NCBI GenBank assembly: GCA_021292165.1
Contig: CM037877.1
Span: 298,980,726-299,044,725 of the forward strand
From: Shinisaurus crocodilurus
Taxonomy: Eukaryota; Chordata; Lepidosauria; Squamata; Shinisauridae
Reading direction: 5' to 3'
Length of the DNA: 64,000 nucleotides
The notes below the pieces were generated by a model. The model saw only the letters and a list, made by a program, of their open reading frames with translations, did no database searches and was not told the DNA's origin. Position numbers and translations under genes: made by a program. This document shows positions 31,801 to 43,800 of this stretch, piece after piece (position 1 is the first letter of the stretch; every line of letters begins with the position of its first letter).

Positions 31801-34800
31801 CCCCGGGTGAGGCGGCGGGTGGAGCCAGCTCAGTTGGGCCGGCTTGGCTGCAGGAAGGCTTCCCCCAGCTGAGGAAAACCTGCATGCAGCAAAGCCGGGC
31901 CCCAGCTGAAGAGCTGGCTGAAGCGTCGCCCGGGGTCCGGATGACGCCCGGGGCATGGCCATGCCTCCCCCCCCCGCCGTCATCTGGCCCACAAAGGGTA
32001 AGTTGTGGGGGGGGGGTCTACCTTAAAGACGAATACACCTGTTATGGTGTAAGCGTCAGTCAACTGTTAGTAGCTAAGTCGGCCCTTTCTCTGGCCACAC
32101 GCTCCTTCTTCCTGACCACCAGCTGCTTTCTGGTTTCCCAGCCTCTGTGCAGTTTCTCCCCCCCCGCCTCATTTTAAAAGGCTTAATTACTGGCAGGAAG
32201 AGCTAAGCTAAGATATGCAGATATTTTGGGCCCGCCCCTTTTGCCTTTGGCCCCACCCGCCACTGGAACGCAGCCCCCCCCCCGAGAGCTTCTCTGAAAT
32301 GGAATCCAGCCCTCGGGCCAAGAGAGGTTTCGCACCCCTGCTTTAAGGTGCCACAGGACTCTTCGTTATCGCGCTCTTCACATGCTTTCCTTTCCATCCT
32401 GAGCTCTCTTCCAGGAAGACAACCCCAAAAAGGGACGCAGGGCCCCAAAAAGGAAGCCGTGGGACCCAGCCCCACCTGGAAGAGCTGCTGCTGAGGCAGT
32501 GGTTGAGCCACGACCACAATGCCCTGGTTGTAGCTAGAGACCCGGGTTGCCGTCAGGTTGCTGTTGGAGAGGAGGATGTTCTTGCCGTGATTCTCCAGGA
32601 ACTCCATGGAAGAGGTCACGGCTGGCACGTCATTCTCGCACTGGGAGAGGGGGGAAATGCATCTCCGTGAGGACAGGAAGGGCTGCCTGCAGGGGCATCG
32701 TCTTCATTGGCTTAAAACACCAGCCTCTAGCTGGGCGTCTCTCTCTACCGCCCATCTTTTCCCCGTATGTTCTCCCGGCCCTGGAATTTCTGCTCAGTTC
32801 CCGTCTTCCTCCCCTCTTTTAACACACATTTCACAGCCTTTAAGGCAGCCTTCCCCAGCCGGGTACCCTCCAGAGGTGTTGGGACTCCAACTCCCAGGGG
32901 GATTCTGGGAGTTGTAGTCCCAACACCTCTGGAGGGCACCCGGCTGGGGAAGGCTGCCTTCAGGACTCGCAACTTTTCAAAGGTAAAGCCAAATGCCCAT
33001 TTATTGCATAGGTTTTTCAGCTGCCTCTGAGGCAAAGCCTTCTGAGGCAGCTACCAAGGAACGATTTATTAGAACAGCAGCAACATACAAACAACTGTGT
33101 CCACCACAAACCATGAATGGCAGCAAGAAGAAAAAAACAAACAAACAATAATGCAGCAACAGAAATATAAAACCGAGCAGCAAAATGAAGTCACCCACGA
33201 GAAGGCAAAATGTCTTCCCTTGGAGGGTGAAAAAATCATTACCGCCCCAATACTCAGTCTCAGTCCCAGGAGTTGGGCTGAGCAATTCCGGACGACACAG
33301 TTTTGAGGGAGGCCTTCTCTATCCTCACTTTGGGCGCTTAAACTCTTTCTTCTTTGTATAGACAACAATTTATTGGCAATTTATTTATTCAGTGAGCTCC
33401 GGTGTTCTCAAGATGCTAAAATGATGGGGCGGTCCGTCAAGGCACGGAAACACCCACCCACCCCCAGCCGAGCTGTGGCGGAAGAGAACGGCAGCTTCGC
33501 CCGACCCAGTTTGGGGTCCCGTCAGGGCTTAGTGGGGGAAGAAACGGGGGCCGGCCCAACCCCCGGGAATTCTTTATTTCAAGCGCTCACCGGCGTGGTC
33601 TCCTCTTCCTCCTCTTCCTCGCTGTAGGGCTCCGAGGCAACCGAGGGGGGCTTGGTGCCATCCGCCTCTTCCAGCGCGGTGGAGCTGACGATGGAGACGG
33701 ACGTGACGCGGCCATAGAGATCCAACACCACGTAGACGTTCTGCGGGGGGCAGAGACAGGAAGTTGCACGTGGGGGGGCAAGGAAGGCGTTTGCCCGAAG
33801 GAATCCCTTTGGCTCTCTGAAAGTGAGTTCTGCCCCTTTGGGCGGCCCCCACCCACCAGAACACCTCCTCTCTCCCTGCCTGATGGAGCTGGCGTCTTGC
33901 TTCCTTCCCACAGTGCTCAGCGGAGGCCTACGGAAGCCCCCCCAAGCAGTGCATGAAGGTCACCCGCCTCCAGGGCTTCCGTGTGACTGGCATTTGGAGT
34001 AGACTGCCTCGTAATAGGGGAGCTGCAGAAAGGCCAAGAGCTCCCCCGCCTCCATTTTGGCTAGCCCCCCTTTCAGGCCATCTAAGCTACTGCCCACCCT
34101 CGTCTCTTGTGGCAGCGGCAGCTCCGCCCTGTCATCCTCTTCCCTAGCCGAAATGAAGTCTGAAGGACAGGAACGGAGGAAGCGGCCTTATGCCGAGCCA
34201 GACCCTGGGTCCATCTAGCCCCGTCGTGTCAACACACTGACCGGCAGCAGCGGTTCTCCGGGGTTCCAGGCAGGAGTCATTGGCAGCCCTCCCTGGGGAG
34301 GCTGCCGGGGCATGAACCGGGGCTCTACCGGGATGTGGAACTGCTCCTCCTCCCTCAACGGTCATCACCATCAGCCATTCCAGGAGGCCGTACAGAGCGA
34401 GAAGCAGGGAAATGCCACCAGACCAGCTGAAAGACTCCTTAATTTATTTTCCTTTTCCTTCTCCATCCCTTTTTCCTTGTGTGCCGTGTCTTTTTAGATC
34501 GGAAGCCCGCGGGCAGGGACTGCCTTGTTTTACTGGCTGCACGTAAGACACCCTGGGAGCCTTTTTAGTTGAGGAGTGGCATAGATATAGACCAGTGTTC
34601 TATATATACCAGCATAGCTGGCTGGGGCATGCCAGGAGTTGTAGGCCAAAAACATCTGGGGGACCCAAGGTTGGAGAACACTGGTATAGACAGACAGTTT
34701 GCTCCCTTGTTAGCCTGAGCTCTGCTCTAAGATCCCTCAGCAAAGTGTAGCAGGACACAACAGCAACAATGACTGAATCAAATTTGCATCACGCACTTAC

Positions 34801-37800
34801 CAAAGTGTGTGCAAATAACTAGAGAAGGGAACGGAGAGAGAATACATCTCCCGGGCTGACTGGCAAACCGCTTTCGCTGGGGGCGGGGGGCATGCCGCCG
34901 CCGCCTCTTACCTTGGCCACGCCTGTCGCCGCCGGCCCCATGTCCTCCCCGTCGATCAAGATGTGCATGGTGTCATCGGTGCCACGTTTCACGCCCACGC
35001 GGCTCCCCACCTGGCGAGAGAGCAGGGCTCATTGCCACACCCAACAGAGCCCTCGACAGCTCATCCTCGCGGTCGCTACGGGGCGGGTCGCAACGGACTT
35101 TGGCGGGACCGATGCGAAGGGTGTGTGTGTGTCAGGGTTACCACTCAAATTTCATTTCCCATTTCCCCGAGCTGCCCTGCCCAGCTTTCGTCAATTTCCC
35201 CGACCACCATTCCAAAATAACCCCAAGTTAAACGAATTCACAGGGTATGTTAAATTAAATAACAGTTTTATTAAATGGTTTAGAACTACAGAAGTACTGA
35301 AAGGCATTTTTTTTTTTTTGTGGTCAAGATAGGAGCTTCAATATAAGCTTCTTTAAACACTGAGACTGGGTTTGCGCGACACGACAACCCACTGTGGTTT
35401 ATAAGCCACGGTGGGTTGTCGTGTCATGCAAACCTGGGACGGGTTTTGTCAGGGTGGCTTATTTTGGGGTTATAAGCCACCCTGAAGAGCCACGGCCTGT
35501 AGTGAGGTCTGTCTGACTGGGGCTGATGGGATTTGTAGTCCCGACACATCTGGAGGGGTGCCGGGTTGGGGGGAAGGCTGCTCTACTGTGAGGAAAACTC
35601 CGGTTAAAGAAACAACTACGCTAACCGGCGCAATCTTAAAAAAAAAAAAAATACAGAGAAATGTTTCCCGTGAACGCCAGATATGCTCGATGAGCCCAGC
35701 CAGATTCCAAGCGAATGGTCTTCCTGGCGTCTCCTCCTTGCATACCCAAGGAACAGACACCCCTGGCAGCCTCCAGTAACCCCCACCCCCCCCGGCCCTT
35801 CCCCGGCACTCACCCCGAGGCGCTCCAGCGAACACCCGTAGTTCTGCTTCTGCAGGAGGCCATTGCGACGCACCTCGGAGCCCGTCACCAGCCACGTCAC
35901 CTTGGAGCGGAGCTCTAGGATGGACGACGGCAGCCCCGTGACCGTGTACGGGGCGTCCAAGGGCAGCAGGGTGGTCAAGCCCACGTGCACCGACCCGGAC
36001 CACTTCTCGTCCAGCTCGTCGATCTTCACCTGCGGGGTGTGTGTGTGTGTGTGTGTGTGAAAGGATTCAAGGGTAAATATGCGCGATCTCTCTTAGTGGG
36101 GCGAGAGCGGAAGACTGAGTTAAACTATGGGATTCACTTCCACAAGATGGGAGTGACGGCCACCGATTTGGACGGCTTTAAAAGGGGGGTTGGACAAATT
36201 CACGGAGGAGGAGGAGAAGGCGATCAATGGCCGACTAGTCCTGACTGGCTATATGCTTCCTCCAGTATCAGAGGCAGTCTGCCTACGTACACCAGTTGCT
36301 GGGGAACATGGGCGGGAGGGTGCTGTCGCACTCAGGTCCTCCTGCTTGTGGGTTTCCTGTGGGCAGCTGCTTGGCCACTGGGGGAACAGAATGCTGGACT
36401 AGATGGACTCTTGGTCTGATCCAGCATCAGGGCTCTTCTTGTGTTCTTATGAACGGCCACGATGGAATGGGAGATTCTCTCTGCCCCCGACTCCCACCCC
36501 CAACTCAGGGACGGGTGCATAGCTTCTGGGCATTCCTGCAGGGAGAGGGGCTTAGGCTCCAAGCCCCACACCCTGGAGGAATCGCCTCGGAGGGCATCCC
36601 CCCCCCCCCCGCTGTTACCTCCACTCCGAGATTGGAGATAACTGTGTGGATTCCCCGGCCGGGGTGCGGGATTATCTCTGATCTTGGACAGCAGCAGGGA
36701 TGCGGGGCGGCCCGGGAGGAACAGTTCCGTGCTTCCTTCCGGCACAAGGGGGAAAGGGCGTGATGTCGGGGTGGGCAGGTGCCGCCAGGGTGCGAGGCCA
36801 CAGCCCCTGATGTCATCTGGCCTGTGGTGGGCCTGGTGAGGGGGCAATGCAGCCCCCCCCACCCTTAACTGCAGTTCTGAACCCCTGCCTTAGGGGGATA
36901 TCCTGCTTTTAAAATCATGGAAGATCCCCAGGGGTGCCTCTGCCAGCTGCACCAGTTTCGGACTCATCACAGTGCCACAAGCAGGACATGAGCGTGGGAG
37001 CACCCTCCCGCCCATGTTCCCCAGTGACTGAGATTGAAAGGCTCCCTCTGATACTGGAGGGAATATACAGCCATCTTGACTGGTAGCCATTGCTGGCCTC
37101 CTCCACCGCCATGGCGCAGCCTAACCCAGCCTTCCCCAGCCCGGCACCCTCCAGGTGCCACCCTCCAATGCTCATCATCCCCAGCCAGTCTGCAGATGAT
37201 GGGAGTTGGCAGTCCAAGCTCTCTGGAGGGCGCCCGGTTGGGGAAGGCTGGCCCAATCCATCTTTCAAAGCAGTGGTGGGCAACCTGTGGCACTCCAGAT
37301 GTTATATACCACTCCCATCATCTGTGACCATTGGCCATGCTGGCTGGGGCTTATGGGAGTTGCAATTCAAAACATCTGGTGGACACCAGGCTGCCTACCC
37401 GTTTTAAAGCCTTCACTGCCTTTTTTTAGTTGATAATTCCATAGTTTAACTCTGTAACGTGTGAAGAAATCCTTCTTTAATCTGTCCTGAATCTCTCACC
37501 ATTCAGCTTCATGGGGTGACCCGGTTGGGTTCCAGTCTGATGTGAGAGGGAGAAAAATGTCTCTCTGTCCACTTTCTCCACACCGTGCAGAATTTTGTAC
37601 ACCTCTCTCATGTCTCCCCTGACTCCCCTTTTTTCTAAACTAAACAAACCCAACTGCCGCCAGCCCGATTATTTGGGTGGCCCTTTCCAGCTCAGCAATA
37701 TCGCCTTTTGAGATGCGCTGACCAGGACTGCATGTCCTGCCACATATTCCAAGCGCAGTTGCACCATAGATTTGTACAGAGGCATGACGATATTGGCAGA

Positions 37801-40800
37801 TTCTAATATCTGCGGATTGGGCGGACTGAACCCAGGATCTTCTGCACAAGTGTACTCTACCCTATACAGCCATCAGGAGTAGAAGCCATTGGTGGCTTTA
37901 TCCTCCATAAATTTGACAGATCCCCTTTTAAAGCCCCCTAAGTTGGTAGCCATGTTGGGTGTCGGCAAAGAAAAAGATCTTTCTGTTTATCTGTCCTGAA
38001 TCTCCCACCGATCAGTTTCATGGGGCGACCCCGTTGGGTTCTAGGATTAGGGGAGAGGGAGGAAAACGTCTCACTAGCCACTTTCTCCACCCCAGGCATC
38101 ATTCTGTGCACCTCTGTCATGTCCCCCCTAATTTAACTTTTTTATAAGATAAAAAGCTCCCAAACGTTGTAACCTTTCCTCCTAAGGAAGTTGCTCCAGC
38201 CCCTTGCTCATTTTGGGTGCCCTTTTCTACATCTTCTCCAGCTCTGCACTATCCCTTTTGAGGTGCAGGAACCAGAACCGCCCACCGTATTCCACGCACC
38301 ACAGATTTATATAAAGGCATTTGGATTCAGGCAAGTTTGTGTCCGACCCTTTTCCCAATGATCCCCAACGTGGGACTTGACCCGGTCACGTGTCTCACAC
38401 ACGCGCACACACACACACACCCCTCGCACCTCAAAGATTTCATCCGTCTTCAGTTCCTTCATGCTGAAGACGATACCGTGGCAGTAGCTGGCCACCCGCA
38501 CGGCCCGGCACCCGTCATCCTGGAAAGCCACGTTCTTGCCGCAGCTGCTGTGGAAACGGTGGGTCACCCCAGGAACTGGAACGGGAAAACGGCAGTCAAC
38601 GGCCGCCTCTGTGCTCGGAACGGAGGAACGGTGGCGCAGCGGCCTCTCTGGTGGAAGCGGGGTCGCGGCAAGAGGGAAGGCAAGGAATCCTCGGCCAGAG
38701 AGCAGCCGGCTGGCGGCGGGGGGGGGGGGGGGGGCTCACCTGGCGAGTGGATAGGGAAGGACTTCTCCGTGATGTTGCTGGTGGACAGGCTGTTGTCCAT
38801 GGGCCCCGTGGCACTGGTGATAGAAACCTGGACGCACTGGCCATAGAGATCCACCACGGCATAGACCTCTGCACCAGTGGAGGGAAAGGAAGAAGAAAAG
38901 GGGTGGGGTGGGGTGGGGTGGGGTGGGGTGGGAGAGACTGGGTGAGTGCAAGAGGCCAGCAGCCCCGGGCGAGCCCCTTTGAATCCATCCACACCCACTC
39001 CGGAAAAGCAGGGGTGCAGGATCTCAGGCCTGGGGGCGAAATCCGGCCCTCTGGGGGCGAAATCCGGCCCTCTGGGGGCGAAATCCGGCCCTCTGGGGGC
39101 GAAATCCGGCCCTCTGGGGGCGAAATCCGGCCCTCTGGGGGCGAAATCCGGCCCTCTGGGGACCCCCGGCCTCAGTGGTTTCCCAGGTTTCGTGCAGCTT
39201 TTGCCCCCATCCCAAACGGTTGAAATGCCTCTCCTTAGTTACTGGCAGGAAGAGCTTTAAGTTAAAATATGTCAGCACTATTTTTTGGTATTTTGGCCTC
39301 AACCCACCACCGGCACATGGCCTCCGAGAGCTTCTCCACAGTGCAATCCGGGCTGAAACCCGTTCGCAAGCCCATTTCAACCAAAAGTACTCCCAGGAAA
39401 GAGCGAAAGGGACCCCTGCGCTGGCCCCTCTCCCCCTCCGCTTTCTGTCCCTCCGGAGTGGCCCTTATGGAGGCTCACAAGCAAGGCATGATGGGAATAT
39501 CAACCTGCCCGTTCACTGAGATCCACAGATCAGGGTCTCCTAGTAGTGACGCCTCCTGCAAAGGTTCCTCCGACAGCAACCGGGGAGAGGGCCTTTTCTG
39601 TGGTGGCACCCCACCACAGGAATGCGCCCCCTGCTGCAATGCGACAGACACCGCCCTTGACGGTGTTTGGCCACTTATTAAAAATCTATCTGTATACCTG
39701 GGCATTTGCTGATTTTAATACCTAGCTGGGTGGATTTGTTGTTTTGTATCTTTGTGTTTTATTTTAATTGTTGCTTTAGTCGCAGTGTTCTCCAGCCTTG
39801 GGTCCCCAGATGTTTTTGGCCTACAACTCCCAGCATGCCCCAGCCAGCGCCCAAGGTTGGAGAACACTGCAAGTTTAGTGCATCTTGCACACTGCCCTGT
39901 GATTTGATAATGAAGGGCAGTACAGAAATATTGTAAGCAAATGAATTTTAAAAATGGCATCCCTCCCCAATGTCTTCTTCCCGCCCTTTGGAATCCTTTT
40001 GCCAAGGCCCCCCACTGCACAGACGCCATTAGGTTGGTCGCGCACCCGGCCGCCCACCCCCTGCAGGAAGTTTTGAGACTGACTTGTTTTGTGCTTGACT
40101 CGCAACTGTGCAGCCCTCCTTTGCTTCTCTCTCTGGGCTGCAGGTGTTTCCTTAAACTAAGAAGTCCTTCCTTAAGACAGTCTTGCCCAGTGAACATCTG
40201 ACAGTCTCCTTTTCCAGCATGTCCCCCATCAAGGGGGACGTTTTGGTTCTCCTGCTCCCCACCAGCTGCTGCTGGTCCTTTGTGTTGTGAGCACCTAAGG
40301 CTGCCACTGGCACAACACCGGGGGGTGTTCTCTTCTCTCTTCCATCCCACCACCATCCCAGGTGATGGTTCGTACCCTTTCCTGGCGGCAGCCCCGAGCA
40401 GGCCACTCCCTGGTCCACGCCATTGATGAAGTAGTGCAAGTCGCCCTTGGCCGTGCGCATCATGCCAATGCGCGAGCCTGTGGTCAGCGAGTCCAAGTCG
40501 CAGCCATAGTTGTTGCGCATGGTGTTCCCGTCCTGCATGATGGCTGTGCCGCTGGGAAGGAGAGAGAGGAAACAACCCGATTATTCCTTTGAAGTCGTTT
40601 TGACCCCCTCCCCAGCCAGAAAGGGCTCTAGGAGCGGCTTACATATAATCAGTAAAACAAGGCAGTCCCTGCCCCCACAGACTTACAATCTAAGATGACA
40701 TGACACACAAGGGAAAAGGAAAGAGGAGGGAAGAGGGAAAAAGAATCAAGTCTTTCAAGCAGGGGTGAAAAAATTACCCTACTCCCCCCTCTCTTCTCCC

Positions 40801-43800
40801 TAGGTGCAGCCCCTCTGCAAGGGTGGACATTTAAGAAATGGGGGTGCCATTCTCACCTCCTCTGGCTGCAAGTCGCCAGTGCCAAGATATCCCGAGTGCC
40901 TGCAAGAATCTCAGAGCAGCCCTGCAGCTGGAACAGACCAAAGGTCCATCTAGTCCAGCATTCCAGTCCCCCACAGAGGCCAACCAGGTGCCTTTGGAAG
41001 CCCACAAACAGAGCATGAGGACTATCAGCTTGTTCCCCAGCAAACCGGTAATTCAGAGGAATATAGCCTCTGCACCTGGGGGTAGCACAGAGCCATGATG
41101 GCTTGCAGCCAGTGATAACCTTATCCTCCACGAATACGTCTGTGGGGCCGGTCTCCACAGTGGGCCGGTCTGCATGACACGGCAACCCACCGTGTGTTGT
41201 TTAACCCACGGCGAGGCTGCGGCACGTCCGGGGGGGGGGGGTGCACGGCCGCCATTCTGCATATCCAGCCCCCGCTTGGGAGGAGTTGTGTCGTGCGAAC
41301 CTGACGAGTGCGTAGCTGTACCACGCTCTCTCTCCATATTGTAGGATCGGAGGACAGACCATGGGTCATGTGAGGGTTGTTCAGCCCCTGCATGACCCAC
41401 ACTTAACAGGTTCGCACAACACGGCAACCCCCGAGCAGGGGTCAGATGTGCAAAATGTTGCCTGCGGGCGGCTCCTCGTGGGTTGCATAACCCGCAATGT
41501 GCCATGTCGTGCAAGCCAGGTCCATGCCTCGTCCCTTTTCAAGGCAAGGCTTGTGAGTTTCCCAGCGTTGGCTCAATGGTGTCCCCACGGCTACCTGGGG
41601 CCAGAAAATTCTGCGGACTAGCAGAGGGGCTGCCTCTCTCCAGCTCCTGCTGCCACACAGCATGTCCCCGATTGTAAATGCTGCATCTGATTCACAAAAG
41701 CGGTTGTCTTAAAGACTAACCAATTTATTATGGCAACACAAGACTCTGTTGTTTTTCCTGATTATGTTGTCCCTTTGTATGGGTTTTAATTGAAAGATGC
41801 TTTGGGAGCCAATCTTGGCTGGAAAGCAGATGTTGTGCCTCCCAGTTGGGATGGAGGAAGACGACACAGGGCAACCGAGCCCGAGTGTGTTTGGGGAGGG
41901 CCCAGGCACGTGTCGCCTGCAGCCTGGCCCAGCTGCGCTGCCTTGCTAATCAGCACTGGCTTAAAAGACAGGCCCCACGCACACTTCGGACGCGGGAAGC
42001 AATTGTGGTTGCAATCAGCCAAAGCCAGATGCTCTTGACAGCTCCCGGACCGAGACTTGTGAATTTTGACTCCAGAACGACCTTGACGAGCCTTCGGCCT
42101 GCTCCCAAAGTGGTTTGTGTTTGCTAGATTTCGGATACACATTGTGGCTTCTAACCTTGGACTGTGATAACAACTACGGCTTATCTCTGGACCGGACTAA
42201 TTTACGACACAGGCTATATTATATGATGTAATACAAATATATTGTGTAATATTTGTAATACAAATGAAACAAAACAACCAACATGGGTTGAATCCAGACT
42301 TAGTTATATTAAAAGTAGACGCATTGAAATAACTAAGTACCGTACTTACTTAAAGTCCCATTGATTTAAATGGGTCTACTCGTAGTATGACGAATTCTGG
42401 CTCCAACCCAGAAAGTTCCGTTCGGAACCCCAGGCACCCTCCTGGAGGCTCCTAAAAGCGGCAGCTGTGGCTCATTCACTCCATGTGCATCCATCACCAA
42501 GGGGAAACCATCAAAGCCCTCTCGTCTATCCCTCTGCGATTCAAGCTCCTCTCAAACTGCCTTGTGGCACCTCGGGGAATTCTTTATGGAGAAGAATGCC
42601 CCACCTAGCATTCTGTAGTGGTACCGTCCGGGAAGGGCTGTACCACGCTCGCTCTCCCAACTTGTAAGATCGGTTCCTATCATCAGATCCCCTGCAAGCA
42701 ATTCTCTTGCCAGTCACCCCCTCTTCATCCTCACCTCAGCATCCACGTATCGTAATCGATATCCGTCATCGTGTTGGGGAACTCCAGGTCCTCTGGACGG
42801 ATGGCTGTGACACCTGCGGAAGGCAGAAGAAACGGGGCGGCAATAAAAGAACCGCCGCTGTACAAAAACAAGACCGTTGCTCCTTTTTGCCTCTGCCCCA
42901 CCCCCTCCACCCCCTCACCTGCTTCGATGGAGCCGGACCAGCGATCCACCATCTTCTGAATGACAATTTCAAAGAGCTCCCCGTCTCTGAGAGGCCTGCA
43001 GGGAAACAACAGGGAGCAATGTAAAAATGCGATGCTGGCGCAGAACAAAGATCCACGTGCTACAGGACTCCAACCGTGGCCAGCCAGTTGCCCCTGGGAA
43101 CCTCACAAGCACAGCCCGGTGAAGGAAGCCGGCCCCATGGCACATCCCCAGCAACTGGGCAAAGACGGGCAAGAGGCGAAACCGTCATTAAGCACCGGGG
43201 TCTGCAACGTGGTGCCAACGGACACCAACGTGCCCGTGGACACCTCTCTTGGCACCCACCAGGCTCCCTGTCTCTCCTATTTTATTTCTGAAGATTTATG
43301 GATTTTAAACTGGGAGACTGGCCTGCTGCAAAGCGAAGGGCTGCCTTACAGCACCATTTCTATTTGGGCTGGAAAGAGCGGCTTTGTGTTTTGGAGCTCA
43401 GCCCCCGCTTCTGCCTTGGACTTAGGTTCTTGGGCAAGTTACTTTCAGTCTCAACAATGTGCCTTCTGGGAGATAAACGTTTTGTGACTGGCCACTCCCA
43501 CTGTGGCAGCCACTTTATGAATGGGCAAGCCATTTTGTAAGAGTGCCCACGACATTCATTCAACATTCCAAATGTGCCCACTGGCCCCAAAAGGTTGTGG
43601 ATGCCTGGCTCAGTGCTATGAGAATCAAACCTCCCCCTAGGCTTACGTACCCACCCACCCCAACACAGCTACAAAGAGGAATTGGGAAGCTTTTGCTTCC
43701 AGTTTTGAATGACTGCAGCTTGCCATCATCTTAACCACAGTTGGTGGAAACAAGCCATGTTCAAACCACAGTGTATTGAAGCCGGCTCGTTTCCTATAAC

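Noticed and set aside
39030..39155. Regular 21-bp repeats as a CRISPR-like array
   Set aside because: There are no unique spacers between units, and the host is a vertebrate; it is a minisatellite.
39715..40575. 286-codon minus-strand open frame
   Set aside because: It only passes out of phase over NEURL4 exon 15 and a MITE; the true exon uses another frame.
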